Below are positions 17,112 through 26,482 of a stretch of 64,000 nt of DNA, piece after piece; position 1 is the stretch's first letter, and each line of letters begins with the position of its first letter. The stretch is from contig NZ_JBNPXI010000004.1 of the NCBI RefSeq assembly GCF_050433385.1, positions 1-64,000 on the forward strand, written 5' to 3'. The position numbers were made by a program, and so were the translations under genes. The stretch is from Brassicibacter mesophilus (GTDB lineage Bacteria; Bacillota; Clostridia; Tissierellales; Proteiniboraceae). The notes below the pieces were generated by a model that saw only the letters and a list, made by a program, of their open reading frames with translations, was not told where the DNA came from and did not search any database.

Positions 17112-18014
17112 TTGGAAGGTAAAGTATTTAATATCATGAAATATTCTATACATGATGGGCCTGGAATTAGAACAACAGTTTTCTTAAAAGGCTGCCCTCT
17201 AAGCTGTTGGTGGTGTCACAATCCTGAAAGTCAAGAAACAAAAGAGCAGCTTATGCTATTCCCAAATCGTTGCATTGGATGTAAAGTCTGTATAGAGATA
17301 TGTGAGTATGATGCCATAAAAGAAACAAATGGTATAATTTGTACAGACAAAAAAAAGTGTATAAATTGTGGCGACTGTACTGTAGAGTGTTATGCAGAAG
17401 CTAGGGAGATGGCAGGAAGGACTATGACTGCTAGTGATGTACTAGCCCAAGTATTAGGAGATAAGGATTTTTATCAGCAGTCTAAGGGTGGTGTAACATT
17501 TTCTGGAGGAGAACCTTTGATGCAGTCTAGTTTTCTAATCATGCTTCTAGGCGAATTGAAAAAGCTGGGGATACATACAACAGTTGATACTAGTGGTTTC
17601 ACATCAAGACAAACAATAGAAGAAGTAAGTCCGCTAGTTGATTTATTCCTATATGACTTAAAGCATATGGATCCTGTTAAGCATGAAAAGTACACTGGAG
17701 TACCAAACCAAATAATATTAGAAAATCTTAGATATATTATCAGTATAGGGAAAGAGGTAATTATCAGAATACCTATTATACCAGGAATAAACGATAGCAA
17801 AGAAGATTTAGAGGCTTTTAGAGACTTTATCAAAACCCTGCATAACGTAAAAGAAGTAGCCTTGTTACCTTATCACAAAATCGGCCAGGAAAAATACAAT
17901 AGACTTGGAAAGTCATATAAGATGTTAGATGTTCAAGAACCCACTCAGGAAGCGATGGAGCTTGCTGTTCAAATAATCAAAAACTGTGGTGCAAATGTCA
18001 AGATAGGGGGATAA
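17112..18014 (+). CDS. Glycyl radical enzyme activating enzyme (radical SAM)
   Basis: About 300 residues. The radical-SAM cluster motif CPLSCWWC (CxxxCxxC) lies near residue 28. Two further ferredoxin-type 4Fe-4S motifs follow (CIGCKVCIEIC and CINCGDCTVEC), as in activases of HypD, CutC and related enzymes but not of pyruvate formate-lyase. It would use SAM and reductant to install the glycyl radical on the enzyme encoded 4 bases downstream. Start: AGAGGTG (17099-17105) is correctly spaced for TTG 17112; GTG 17103 or ATG 17106 would overlap the ribosome site. Transcribed from the sigma54 promoter. The partner's identity suggests this is a HypE-type activase. Confidence 0.93.
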   Translation: MEGKVFNIMKYSIHDGPGIRTTVFLKGCPLSCWWCHNPESQETKEQLMLFPNRCIGCKVCIEICEYDAIKETNGIICTDKKKCINCGDCTVECYAEAREMAGRTMTASDVLAQVLGDKDFYQQSKGGVTFSGGEPLMQSSFLIMLLGELKKLGIHTTVDTSGFTSRQTIEEVSPLVDLFLYDLKHMDPVKHEKYTGVPNQIILENLRYIISIGKEVIIRIPIIPGINDSKEDLEAFRDFIKTLHNVKEVALLPYHKIGQEKYNRLGKSYKMLDVQEPTQEAMELAVQIIKNCGANVKIGG

Positions 18015-18018
18015 CTTC

Positions 18019-20379
18019 ATGAATGAAAGAGTAAAAATTTTGAGACAAAAGAGCTTAGATGCTGTTCCTACTATATCTGTGGAAAGAGCACAAATAGTAA
18101 CAAATGCTTACAAGAAATATTATGGAAAGGTTTCAATTCCTGTTCTAAGAGCATTAACATTTAAAGAACTTATGGAGAAAAAGACTATATGCATAAATGG
18201 AGGAGAGCTTATTGTAGGAGAAAGAGGTCCACGGCCTAAAGCTACTCCAACGTATCCAGAACTGTGCTGCCATACAGTAGAAGATTTTGATACTATTGAT
18301 AAAAGAGAAAAAGTATTTTTTAGAGTAAACGACTTGTCAAAAAAGATTCAAGAAGAAGAGATAATACCTTTCTGGAAAGGTAAATCAATGAGGGACTTAC
18401 TTTTTGCTCAAATGTCAGAAGATTGGAAAGATTGCTACGATGCAGGAATCTTTACCGAGTTTATGGAGCAAAGAGCCCCTGGGCATACAGTAGGAGATGA
18501 AAAAATATTTAACAAAGGTTTTTTAGAGTTTAAAAGAGAAATACGGCAAGAAATTGAAAAGCTTGATTTCATCAATGATTTAGATGCGTATGACAAAAAT
18601 GAACAGCTTAAAGCAATGGAAATATGCTGTGATGCCATAATTACTTTTGGCAAAAGACATGCAAAAGAAGCAAAAAAACTTGCTGAGCTAGAAGAAAATC
18701 CAGAGAGAAAAAAAGAGCTAATGGAAATATTTGAAATATGCAACCACGTTCCAGCCAATAGTCCAAGAGATTTTCGGGAAGCACTTCAGGCCTACTGGTT
18801 TGTACATCTTGCTGTAATAACTGAGCTTAACACATGGGATGCATTTAACCCAGGCAGACTCGATCAACATCTTTACCCATATTATAAAAAGGGAATAGAA
18901 GAAGGAACCTTAACTGCAGAGAAAGCAAAAGAGCTTTTACAGCTTTTCTGGGTTAAATTTAATAACCAGCCAGCTCCTCCTAAAGTAGGCGTAACACTGA
19001 AAGAGAGTGGCACCTATACAGACTTTGCAAATATAAATTGCGGGGGATTAAAAATAGATGGCAGTGATGGAGTAAATGACATCAGCTATATGATGCTTGA
19101 AGTAATAGATGAAATGAGACTTTTACAGCCAAGCTCAAATATTCAGCTAAGTAGAAAAAGTCCAGACCACTTCCTTAAAAAAGCCAGTGAAATAATAAAA
19201 AAAGGATGGGGACAGCCATCAATATTCAATGCTGACTCTGTAATAGAGGAAATGTTAAGGCAAGGTAAGTCTATTGAAGATGCAAGATGTGGAGGTACTA
19301 GTGGCTGTGTAGAAACAGGAGCCTTTGGAAAAGAAAGCTTTATACTAACAGGTTACTTTAATTTAGTAAAAGTATTAGAAATAACCTTAAACAATGGTTT
19401 AGATCCTATGACTGACAAGAAAATAGGTCTAGATACAGGAAAACCAAGAGAATTTGAAAGCTTTCAAGAGCTTATGTATGCATTTAAAGAGCAAATACAT
19501 CACTTTATAGAAATAAAGATGCGAGGAAATAATATTATTGAAAAACTATATATGAAGTATATGCCTTCACCATTTTTATCAATTATAATAGACGATTGTA
19601 TAGAAAATGCCAAGGACTATAATGCTGGTGGGGCAAGGTATAACACAATGTATATACAGGGTGTAGGTATAGGTACACTAACAGATAGCTTAAGTGCAAT
19701 AAAATATCACGTATATGATAATAAGACATTGACTTTAGACGACCTTTTAGATGCTCTGAAGAACAATTTTGAAGGAAAGGAACGTATTAGACAGCTACTC
19801 TTAAACAAGACACCAAGGTATGGAACCGATAATGACTATGCAGACGACTTGATGAGAGAAGCCTTTAATGCCTTTTATGATGCAGTAAATGGAAGGCCAG
19901 CTGTAAAAGGCGGGACCTATAGGATAAATATGCTTCCTACTACCTGTCATGTGTATTTTGGTTCTGTAACGGGAGCAACACCAGATGGAAGAAAAGCTTT
20001 CACACCTCAGTCAGAGGGTATATCACCAGTTCAGGGCACTGACAAATTAGGACCAACAGCAGTCATTAAATCTGCATCAAAAATGGATCACCTAAGAACT
20101 GGAGGAACTCTATTGAACCAAAAATTCTCACCATCATTACTAAACAATGACGAAGGAATAGAAAACCTAATGCATCTTGTTAGAGCGTATTTTAAACTAG
20201 ACGGACATCATATACAGTTCAATGTCATAAATGCTGATACCCTAAGAAAAGCACAGAAAAATCCTGAGCAGCATAAGGATTTAATAGTAAGAGTTGCAGG
20301 TTATAGTGATTATTTCAATGATTTGACCGAGGAGCTGCAAAATGAAATCATAGCAAGAACAGAACACAAAGGATTTTGA
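18019..20379 (+). CDS. hypD: Glycyl radical enzyme, probable trans-4-hydroxy-L-proline dehydratase (HypD-like)
   Basis: 786 residues, full length for the PFL-like glycyl radical family. The thiyl-radical cysteine and general-base glutamate are Cys430 and Glu432 in GTSGCVETGAFGKE; the radical glycine is Gly761 in VRVAGYSDYF. Segments FTEFMEQRAPGHT, FNNQPAPPKVG, TDFANIN and LRTGGTLLNQKF resemble, from memory, Clostridioides difficile HypD far more than choline lyase, glycerol dehydratase or PFL. HypD dehydrates trans-4-hydroxyproline to pyrroline-5-carboxylate, which feeds proline and Stickland metabolism. No proC (the usual partner) is in the window, so another substrate such as a hydroxyproline derivative stays possible. 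Forms an operon with its activase under a sigma54 promoter. Confidence 0.78.
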   Translation: MNERVKILRQKSLDAVPTISVERAQIVTNAYKKYYGKVSIPVLRALTFKELMEKKTICINGGELIVGERGPRPKATPTYPELCCHTVEDFDTIDKREKVFFRVNDLSKKIQEEEIIPFWKGKSMRDLLFAQMSEDWKDCYDAGIFTEFMEQRAPGHTVGDEKIFNKGFLEFKREIRQEIEKLDFINDLDAYDKNEQLKAMEICCDAIITFGKRHAKEAKKLAELEENPERKKELMEIFEICNHVPANSPRDFREALQAYWFVHLAVITELNTWDAFNPGRLDQHLYPYYKKGIEEGTLTAEKAKELLQLFWVKFNNQPAPPKVGVTLKESGTYTDFANINCGGLKIDGSDGVNDISYMMLEVIDEMRLLQPSSNIQLSRKSPDHFLKKASEIIKKGWGQPSIFNADSVIEEMLRQGKSIEDARCGGTSGCVETGAFGKESFILTGYFNLVKVLEITLNNGLDPMTDKKIGLDTGKPREFESFQELMYAFKEQIHHFIEIKMRGNNIIEKLYMKYMPSPFLSIIIDDCIENAKDYNAGGARYNTMYIQGVGIGTLTDSLSAIKYHVYDNKTLTLDDLLDALKNNFEGKERIRQLLLNKTPRYGTDNDYADDLMREAFNAFYDAVNGRPAVKGGTYRINMLPTTCHVYFGSVTGATPDGRKAFTPQSEGISPVQGTDKLGPTAVIKSASKMDHLRTGGTLLNQKFSPSLLNNDEGIENLMHLVRAYFKLDGHHIQFNVINADTLRKAQKNPEQHKDLIVRVAGYSDYFNDLTEELQNEIIARTEHKGF

Positions 20380-20445
20380 TGACTAGGGCTTGATTAGGTG
20401 GAAGGCACTAATTTATTAGAATAGAGATTAGCAGTCCTTTTTTTG

Positions 20446-20490
20446 AGACACAATATGTACCAGTTTTGGTACATATTGTGTCTTTTGTTC
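20446..20490 (+). terminator. Terminator of the glycyl radical operon
   Basis: Perfect 17-bp stem (20446-20462 with 20467-20483) around a GTTT loop, then TTTGTTC. The symmetry means it could also serve on the other strand. TTTTTGAGACA at 20440-20450 overlaps its left edge. Confidence 0.88.
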
Positions 20491-20521
20491 GTAAAATCCT
20501 CAGAATTCTTGAATTTAATAT

Positions 20522-20537
20522 TGGCAAGGATATTGCA
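20522..20537 (+). promoter_or_regulatory. Sigma54 (-24/-12) promoter of the peptide transporter operon
   Basis: TGGCAAGGATATTGCA has GG at 20523-20524 and GC at 20535-20536, the exact sigma54 spacing. It lies in the gap between the glycyl radical operon terminator and dppB, so transporter expression is probably driven by the same activator. Expected start near 20548. Confidence 0.83.
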
Positions 20538-20591
20538 AATAAATTATAGGAAAACGATTTCAAAAATTAATACATTTTAAAGGGGGATACT

Positions 20592-20600
20592 ATGAAATAA
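20592..20600 (+). promoter_or_regulatory. Two-codon start-stop ORF in the transporter leader
   Basis: AAAGGGGGATACT precedes ATG AAA TAA: a strong ribosome site, a start codon, one codon and a stop, about 78 bases before the dppB start. It may load ribosomes on the leader or be a relic of a lost start. No function is demonstrated. Confidence 0.4.
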
Positions 20601-20677
20601 GTTTTTGAAGTAATTTTTTTAACAATTATAAAGTTATGCAACTGACTAATTATACTTTAACTATAGGGGGGAAGAGG

Positions 20678-21610
20678 ATGGCAAAATTTATATTAAAGAG
20701 GCTTACTTACGGTATTTTTACTATATTCATAATAATTACAATAACCTTCTTTTTAATTCATGCAGTTCCTGGAGATCCAATGGGGGCTGGTGCAAAACAT
20801 TTGCCAGAAAATGCTTTGAATGCATTTGAAGCAAAGTATGGACTGGATAAGCCAGTAATTGTACAGTACGGCATGTATCTCAAAAGATTAATTCTTAAGG
20901 GAGATTTAGGAGATTCATTAGTATATGTAGGAAGATCAGTAAATGAAAGCATAAAGAAATACGCTCCTATTTCAGCTGTAATAGGAGGCCAAGCTTTCGT
21001 GTTTGAGATTATTCTCGGACTAGGGCTGGGAATTATTGCTGCTCTGAAAAGAGGTAAGTGGTTAGATCAACTAATAATGTTTTTGGTAATACTCGGAATA
21101 TGTATACCGGGGTTTGTTTTTGCATCTTTACTTCAGTATGTTTTTGGAGTTAAAGCAGGGATACTCCCTATTTTCGGATGGGGAGAATATAGGCATACTA
21201 TATTGCCTTCTTTGGCATTAGCATTAGGAGGTATAGCATCTTACACAAAATACATGAGAAATAGTACCCTTGGAGTAATAGGAGAGGACTACATATTAAC
21301 TGCTGAAGCAAAAGGGCTTAAGTCTATAACTATAATCTGGAAGCATGTAATAAGGAATGCTATTATTCCGATTATTACTTTAATAGGACCTCACATTTTA
21401 TTTATCTTTACAGGAGCTTTTGTAATAGAGTCAATCTTTGGAATACCCGGATTGGGAGCTTATTTTGTACTATCTGTAAATGATAGCGACTATACTATGA
21501 TTTTAGGACTAACTATTTTTGTAGCGATTTTGTATATTCTTTCTCTCATATTAGTTGACATATTATATGGGATAGCAGATCCAAGAATAAGAGTAGGAAA
21601 GAAAAAGTAA
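20678..21610 (+). CDS. dppB: Oligopeptide/dipeptide ABC transporter permease (DppB/OppB)
   Basis: 310-residue inner-membrane permease of the peptide/nickel ABC family with six hydrophobic segments. N-terminal TFFLIHAVPGDP is the DppB/OppB signature, and the EAA coupling loop DYILTAEAKGLKSITIIWKH contacts the ATPases. GGGGGGAAGAGG precedes ATG 20678; the longer in-frame start at 20636 has no ribosome site. First gene of the B-C-D-F-A operon, behind a sigma54 promoter. Substrate peptides rather than nickel are favoured by the company of peptidase and HypD-like genes, but family data alone cannot decide. Confidence 0.92.
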   Translation: MAKFILKRLTYGIFTIFIIITITFFLIHAVPGDPMGAGAKHLPENALNAFEAKYGLDKPVIVQYGMYLKRLILKGDLGDSLVYVGRSVNESIKKYAPISAVIGGQAFVFEIILGLGLGIIAALKRGKWLDQLIMFLVILGICIPGFVFASLLQYVFGVKAGILPIFGWGEYRHTILPSLALALGGIASYTKYMRNSTLGVIGEDYILTAEAKGLKSITIIWKHVIRNAIIPIITLIGPHILFIFTGAFVIESIFGIPGLGAYFVLSVNDSDYTMILGLTIFVAILYILSLILVDILYGIADPRIRVGKKK

Positions 21611-21622
21611 GGAGGTTATACC

Positions 21623-22561
21623 ATGATTGAAGCTATAGAGCAAGACATAAAAGTTACAGAAGATAAATTCGTAATCATAGGCTGTGAAGATCAAGACTCA
21701 GAAAAGATATCGCGGCCTAGTATTACTTATTGGCAGGATGCATGGAGAAGATTTAAAAGTAATAAAGTTGCTATAGGTGCAGCAATATTGCTTGCATTAA
21801 TTATATTATTGACTATATTTGGTCCAGCTATTTCTAGCTATAAATTTGATACTATGAATCCCGATGCTACTAATTTACCTCCTAGCAGTGATCATTGGTT
21901 TGGAACAGATGATATGGGAAGAGACATTTTTACTAGAGTATGTATGGGAGGAAGGGTTTCTATAATAATTGGACTCTTATGTACTTTGGTAATGATTACT
22001 CTTGGAGTTATTTATGGTGGTGTAGCAGGATATCTTGGAGGAACAGTTGATGATGTCATGATGAGAATAGTGGAAATAATAGGAAGTGTACCATATCTGG
22101 TTTTAGTTATACTCATATCATTGATACTTGGAAGAGGAATGTTTGCTTTAGTTATTGCTATGACTATAACATCATGGGGTGGAGTTGCACGATTAGTAAG
22201 AGGCCAAGTCTTACAGCTAAGAGAAAAAGAATATATTCTTGCTGAACAAGCACTAGGAGCTAGTCCAAGCAGAATTATCCTAAAACACTTACTGCCTAAT
22301 ACATTTAGCTTAGTAATAGTTCAAATATTATTTGCAGTTCCAGGTTTTATATTTAGCGAGGCTTTTTTAAGCTATATAGGATTAGGAATTCAGCCTCCTG
22401 ATACTAGCTGGGGGGCTTTGGCATCAGGGGCTCAACAATTTTTGATGTTTTATCCTTATCAATTGTTTTTCCCTTGTTTATTTATAAGCTTGACTATGCT
22501 TTCATTTAACCTTATGGGTGATGGATTGAATGATGCACTTGATCCAAGATTACGCCAGTAG
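21623..22561 (+). CDS. dppC: Oligopeptide/dipeptide ABC transporter permease (DppC/OppC)
   Basis: 312-residue second permease. It has the long N-terminal cytoplasmic extension typical of OppC, then SYWQDAWRRFKSNKVA before the first membrane helix. The conserved HWFGTDDMGRDIFTRV segment and the EAA loop EYILAEQALGASPSRIILKH follow. AAGGAGG is well placed before ATG 21623, 12 bases after dppB. Heterodimerises with DppB to form the translocation pore. Confidence 0.92.
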   Translation: MIEAIEQDIKVTEDKFVIIGCEDQDSEKISRPSITYWQDAWRRFKSNKVAIGAAILLALIILLTIFGPAISSYKFDTMNPDATNLPPSSDHWFGTDDMGRDIFTRVCMGGRVSIIIGLLCTLVMITLGVIYGGVAGYLGGTVDDVMMRIVEIIGSVPYLVLVILISLILGRGMFALVIAMTITSWGGVARLVRGQVLQLREKEYILAEQALGASPSRIILKHLLPNTFSLVIVQILFAVPGFIFSEAFLSYIGLGIQPPDTSWGALASGAQQFLMFYPYQLFFPCLFISLTMLSFNLMGDGLNDALDPRLRQ

Positions 22562-22579
22562 ATTGAGGGGGAGAACTGA

Positions 22580-23599
22580 ATGGAGAAAATATTAGACGTA
22601 AAAGATTTAAGAGTGTCTTTTAAGACATATGCTGGAGAAGTTCAAGCAGTAAGAGGGGTAAGCTTTCATTTAAATAAAGGTGAGGTTTTAGCTATTGTAG
22701 GGGAATCAGGATGCGGAAAAACAGTTACTTCTAAAGCTATTATAAAATTATTACACACTCCTCCTGCTGAAATTAAAAAAGGTTCACAAATAATATTTCA
22801 AGACAAAGATATATTGAAAATGGATAAAAGGGCAATAAGAAGTATTAGAGGATCTGAAATATCTATGATATTTCAAGATCCAATGACATCTCTTAACCCA
22901 ACTATGAAGGTAGGTAAGCAAATAGCAGAAAGCCTTATTACACATAGAGGACTGAATAAAAAAGAAGCATTGAAAAAAGCGGTAGAAATGCTAGAGACTG
23001 TTAATATCCCAAATGCAAAAGAACGTGCTAATCAATACCCACATGAATTTTCAGGTGGAATGAGACAGCGTGCTATGATTGCTATTGCACTAGCGTGTAA
23101 TCCTAAAATACTTATTGCGGATGAACCAACTACAGCTCTTGATGTTACTATTCAAGCGCAAATAATGGATTTGATAAAAGAACTACAAAGAAATCTTGAT
23201 ATGGCTGTTATACTAGTAACTCATGATCTAGGTGTTGTAGCAGGTTCCGCTGATAGGATTCAAGTTATGTATGCAGGCAAAATAGTCGAGGAAGGAACTA
23301 CAGAGGAGATATTTTTTAATCCTCAGCACCCTTACACTTGGGCATTATTAATGTCAGTGCCAACTATAGAAATGGGCAACAAAGAATTATTATATTCAAT
23401 TAAGGGAACGCCTCCTGACTTGACAAATCCTCCTAGGGGATGTTCGTTCGCACCTAGGTGTGAATATTGTATGCCTATTTGTAATGAATTAAGTCCACAG
23501 ATTACAAAAGTAAGCGAAACTCAACAGGTTTCATGCTGGTTAAAGCATGTAATGGCTCCTAAAGTAGAAACTCCAAGAGTTGTAAAGGAGGGTATCTAA
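22580..23599 (+). CDS. dppD: Peptide ABC transporter ATP-binding protein (DppD/OppD)
   Basis: 339-residue ATPase: Walker A GESGCGKT, Q-loop in MIFQDPMTSLNP, ABC signature SGGMRQR, Walker B ILIADEPTTALD and H-loop THDLG. The C-terminal oligopeptide-transporter extension with cysteines (RGCSFAPRCEYC...C) probably binds an Fe-S cluster, as described for this family. GAGGGGGAG is upstream of the ATG. The stop overlaps the dppF start by one base (TAATG). Confidence 0.94.
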   Translation: MEKILDVKDLRVSFKTYAGEVQAVRGVSFHLNKGEVLAIVGESGCGKTVTSKAIIKLLHTPPAEIKKGSQIIFQDKDILKMDKRAIRSIRGSEISMIFQDPMTSLNPTMKVGKQIAESLITHRGLNKKEALKKAVEMLETVNIPNAKERANQYPHEFSGGMRQRAMIAIALACNPKILIADEPTTALDVTIQAQIMDLIKELQRNLDMAVILVTHDLGVVAGSADRIQVMYAGKIVEEGTTEEIFFNPQHPYTWALLMSVPTIEMGNKELLYSIKGTPPDLTNPPRGCSFAPRCEYCMPICNELSPQITKVSETQQVSCWLKHVMAPKVETPRVVKEGI

Positions 23600-24555
23600 T
23601 GTCTAATAATGCTTTAGTTGAGGTTAAGAACTTAAAAAAATATTTTAAAGTAGGCAGAAAATCTATATTAAAAGCAGTTGATGACGTAAATTTTACTATA
23701 GAAAAAGGAAAAACATTGGGTTTAGTTGGAGAATCTGGATGCGGTAAAACTACTTGTGGTAGGACAGTTTTAGGGCTTTATGAAGCTACTTCGGGGGAAA
23801 TTTTATTTGATGGATCAAATGTTCATGATTTAAACAAAGCTAACAAGAAAAAATTTGCTAAAAGAGCACAAATAATATTTCAAGATCCATATGCATCATT
23901 AAATCCTAGGATGACAGTTGGAGACATAGTTGCCTCTGGTATAGATATACATAATCTATACAAAGGCAAAGACAGAATGGATAAGATATATGAAATGTTA
24001 AACTTAGTAGGGTTAAATAAAGAACATGCATCAAGATTTTCTCACGAGTTTTCTGGAGGACAAAGACAGAGAATTGGTATAGCAAGAGCACTTGCTATAG
24101 AGCCAGAATTTATTGTTTGCGATGAACCCATATCTGCTTTAGATGTCTCCATACAAGCACAAATAGTAAACTTGCTGATTAAGCTCCAAAAAGATTTAGG
24201 CTTAACTTATCTTTTTATAGCTCATGACCTTTCTATGGTAAGACACATATCTGATAATGTAGGTGTAATGTATCTAGGACAAATAGTTGAGATAGCAAGC
24301 AGTGAAGAACTATATCAACATCCTTTACATCCATACACGAAAGCGTTGATGACAGCTATACCTATTCCTAATCCAAGGATAGAGAGGGATAAGACACGTG
24401 TGAAATTAGAAGGAGAAGTACCTAGTCCTATTAATCCTAAACCTGGTTGTAGGTTTGCAGCAAGATGTAAATATGTAAAAAAAGAATGTCATGAAGTTTT
24501 ACCTGAACTAAAAGAGATAGAAAGTGGTCATTTTGTTGCTTGTCATATATTTTAA
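23599..24555 (+). CDS. dppF: Peptide ABC transporter ATP-binding protein (DppF/OppF)
   Basis: 318-residue second ATPase with Walker A GESGCGKT, Q-loop in IIFQDPYASLNP, signature SGGQRQR, Walker B FIVCDEPISALD and H-loop AHDLS. It ends in the same cysteine-bearing extension (PGCRFAARCKYVKKEC). Translationally coupled to dppD. Pairs with DppD to power import through DppBC. Confidence 0.94.
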   Translation: MSNNALVEVKNLKKYFKVGRKSILKAVDDVNFTIEKGKTLGLVGESGCGKTTCGRTVLGLYEATSGEILFDGSNVHDLNKANKKKFAKRAQIIFQDPYASLNPRMTVGDIVASGIDIHNLYKGKDRMDKIYEMLNLVGLNKEHASRFSHEFSGGQRQRIGIARALAIEPEFIVCDEPISALDVSIQAQIVNLLIKLQKDLGLTYLFIAHDLSMVRHISDNVGVMYLGQIVEIASSEELYQHPLHPYTKALMTAIPIPNPRIERDKTRVKLEGEVPSPINPKPGCRFAARCKYVKKECHEVLPELKEIESGHFVACHIF

Positions 24556-24575
24556 TTTTAAAATTTATTATGTTT

Positions 24576-24600
24576 TTAACAGCCAAATAATAGCTGTTAA
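24576..24600 (+). promoter_or_regulatory. Hairpin between dppF and dppA
   Basis: TTAACAGC (24576-24583) pairs with GCTGTTAA (24593-24600). No T-run follows, so it probably protects or processes mRNA so that the binding protein is made in excess; that role is inferred. Confidence 0.5.
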
Positions 24601-24627
24601 TAAATAAAAAAACAGGGGGTAAAAATT

Positions 24628-26373
24628 ATGAGTGGTAAAAAAATCATAGTATTTTTTCTAGTAGCTATTATGATTATGACCACATTACTAGCTGGATGTG
24701 GTAGTCAAAATGTATCAAATGATGTACCTAAAGGTACAGAAGAATCTTCATCAGGTTCAAATAGTGAAGGAGAGTCTACAGCTGATGAAGATACACCTAA
24801 AATGGATGAAAAACAGTATTTAAATTTACTAGGATATGAGCCCAAAATACTTGATTCAGGAAGATCAAGCACAGATACTTCTTGGGATGCATTTGGGCCT
24901 ATAATCCAAGGATTAACTAGGGTAGAGGGAACTACCGAAGGTATCGATAATATTAAGCCAGGAATGGCAAAAAAATGGGAACATAATGAAGATGGGACAG
25001 AGTGGACTTTTTACTTAAGAGATGCAAAATGGAGCGATGGAGTTCCAGTAACAGCACATGATTTTGAATTCTCAATTAAAAGACTCTTAAATCCAGAAAC
25101 AGGGTCTCCATATTCTTGGCTATTGCTTCCAGTAATAAAAGGAGCTGATGAATTTAATAGTGGCAAAGCAGGTCCAGAAGCTGTTGGGGTTAAAGCTATT
25201 GATGAAAAAACATTAAAGTTTGAATTAGTAGGACCAACACCATATTTTCTACAATTAACTTATTTTCCAGTATTAAAACCTATAAGAGAAGATATAATTG
25301 AAAAATATGGAGAAGCTTATGGAACAGAAGCAGATAAAATAGTTTGTAATGGACCATTTATATTAGAGGAATGGCAGCATCGTAGTAAATTAGTATATAA
25401 AAAGAATCCAGATTATTGGGATGCGGAAAATGTCTATATAGAAGAAATGGTATGGCATCATATGGAAGAAACAAATGCTCGTATGCAGGCACTACTTATT
25501 GGCGATATAGATTCTGCACGTGTTGTTGAGAAAGAGTGGAAAGAAAAATTTGATGCTACAGGTGATTTTAACTACATTTCTAAAAAAGGTGCTGACGTAG
25601 GATATCATATGTTCAATTGTAAAGATAAATATTTTAAAAATGCAAAGGTTAGAAAAGCTTTTTCGGCAGCTATAGATAGAGATGCATATGTAAGAGATAT
25701 AACAAAAGGCACAGCTTTGCCAGGATGGTTCTATGTACCAGATTCATTAATGATTGGTGAAGAAAATTATCAAGATAAAGTAGGAAATCCTCAGTATGTA
25801 AAGAAACTATTTGATGAAGTTAAAGATCCAAAGACATTACTAATAGAAGGACTTAAAGAATTAGGAGAAGATCCTGATCCAGCTAAAATGGAAGTTAGTA
25901 TGATGTTTAGAGGTACAGATGAAAATACCAAGAAAACAGGAGAATGGTATCAGCAGCAATTTAAAGAAAAGTTAGGTGTAAATCTAAAGATAGATCTTTT
26001 AAAATATAACATTGCATATGACAAACAAGAAAAAGATGAATATCAGATATTTGATACTGGATGGTTTGCAGATTACAATGATCCTAGTAACTTCCTAGAT
26101 TTTTGGCACTCGCAAGAAGGGTACTACAATATTGGATGGCAAAATGAAGAATTTGATAACATAATCAAAGAAGCTCAAGCTACACTTGACAATGAAAGAA
26201 GAGCAGAGTTATTTAAGAGAGCTGAGGAAATATTAGTATATGAAGATTGTATTATAGCTCCATATGATCATGGTCAAACATCAACTTATAGAAGAAAATA
26301 CGTTAAGGAATTGTATAATCCGCTATTTGGTCAGCAAGACTTCATAGGGGTATATATTTCAGGAAGAAAATAA
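24628..26373 (+). CDS. dppA: Peptide ABC transporter substrate-binding lipoprotein (DppA/OppA)
   Basis: 581 residues. Lipoprotein signal peptide with lipobox LLAGC (Cys24), a Ser/Glu/Asp-rich low-complexity tether (about 28-58), then a family-5 extracellular solute-binding domain. Typical landmarks are WTFYLRDAKWSDGVPVTAHD and the segment LLIGDIDSARVV. AGGGGG precedes ATG 24628. As the last gene after dppBCDF, preceded by a hairpin, it can be expressed at higher level than the membrane parts. Ligand not deducible, but peptides are expected. Confidence 0.93.
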   Translation: MSGKKIIVFFLVAIMIMTTLLAGCGSQNVSNDVPKGTEESSSGSNSEGESTADEDTPKMDEKQYLNLLGYEPKILDSGRSSTDTSWDAFGPIIQGLTRVEGTTEGIDNIKPGMAKKWEHNEDGTEWTFYLRDAKWSDGVPVTAHDFEFSIKRLLNPETGSPYSWLLLPVIKGADEFNSGKAGPEAVGVKAIDEKTLKFELVGPTPYFLQLTYFPVLKPIREDIIEKYGEAYGTEADKIVCNGPFILEEWQHRSKLVYKKNPDYWDAENVYIEEMVWHHMEETNARMQALLIGDIDSARVVEKEWKEKFDATGDFNYISKKGADVGYHMFNCKDKYFKNAKVRKAFSAAIDRDAYVRDITKGTALPGWFYVPDSLMIGEENYQDKVGNPQYVKKLFDEVKDPKTLLIEGLKELGEDPDPAKMEVSMMFRGTDENTKKTGEWYQQQFKEKLGVNLKIDLLKYNIAYDKQEKDEYQIFDTGWFADYNDPSNFLDFWHSQEGYYNIGWQNEEFDNIIKEAQATLDNERRAELFKRAEEILVYEDCIIAPYDHGQTSTYRRKYVKELYNPLFGQQDFIGVYISGRK

Positions 26374-26379
26374 ATATTA

Positions 26380-26412
26380 GGGGAGAGGGATGCAAATCCC
26401 TTTCCCCCTTCC
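26380..26412 (+). terminator. Terminator of the peptide transporter operon
   Basis: GGGGAGAGGGAT (26380-26391) pairs with ATCCCTTTCCCC (26396-26407, one G-U), GCAA loop, weak pyrimidine tail. Confidence 0.7.
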
Positions 26413-26482
26413 TTAACAATAAGGCATTTTGTTAAGTACAGTATTGTGCAATAAATATAAGCACTTTTAGAGGGGGATGTCC

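Noticed and set aside
26413..26482. A third sigma54 promoter upstream of the M6 peptidase
   Set aside because: AAGGCATTTTGTTAAG lacks the GC at the required distance from GG; no match to -24/-12 spacing.
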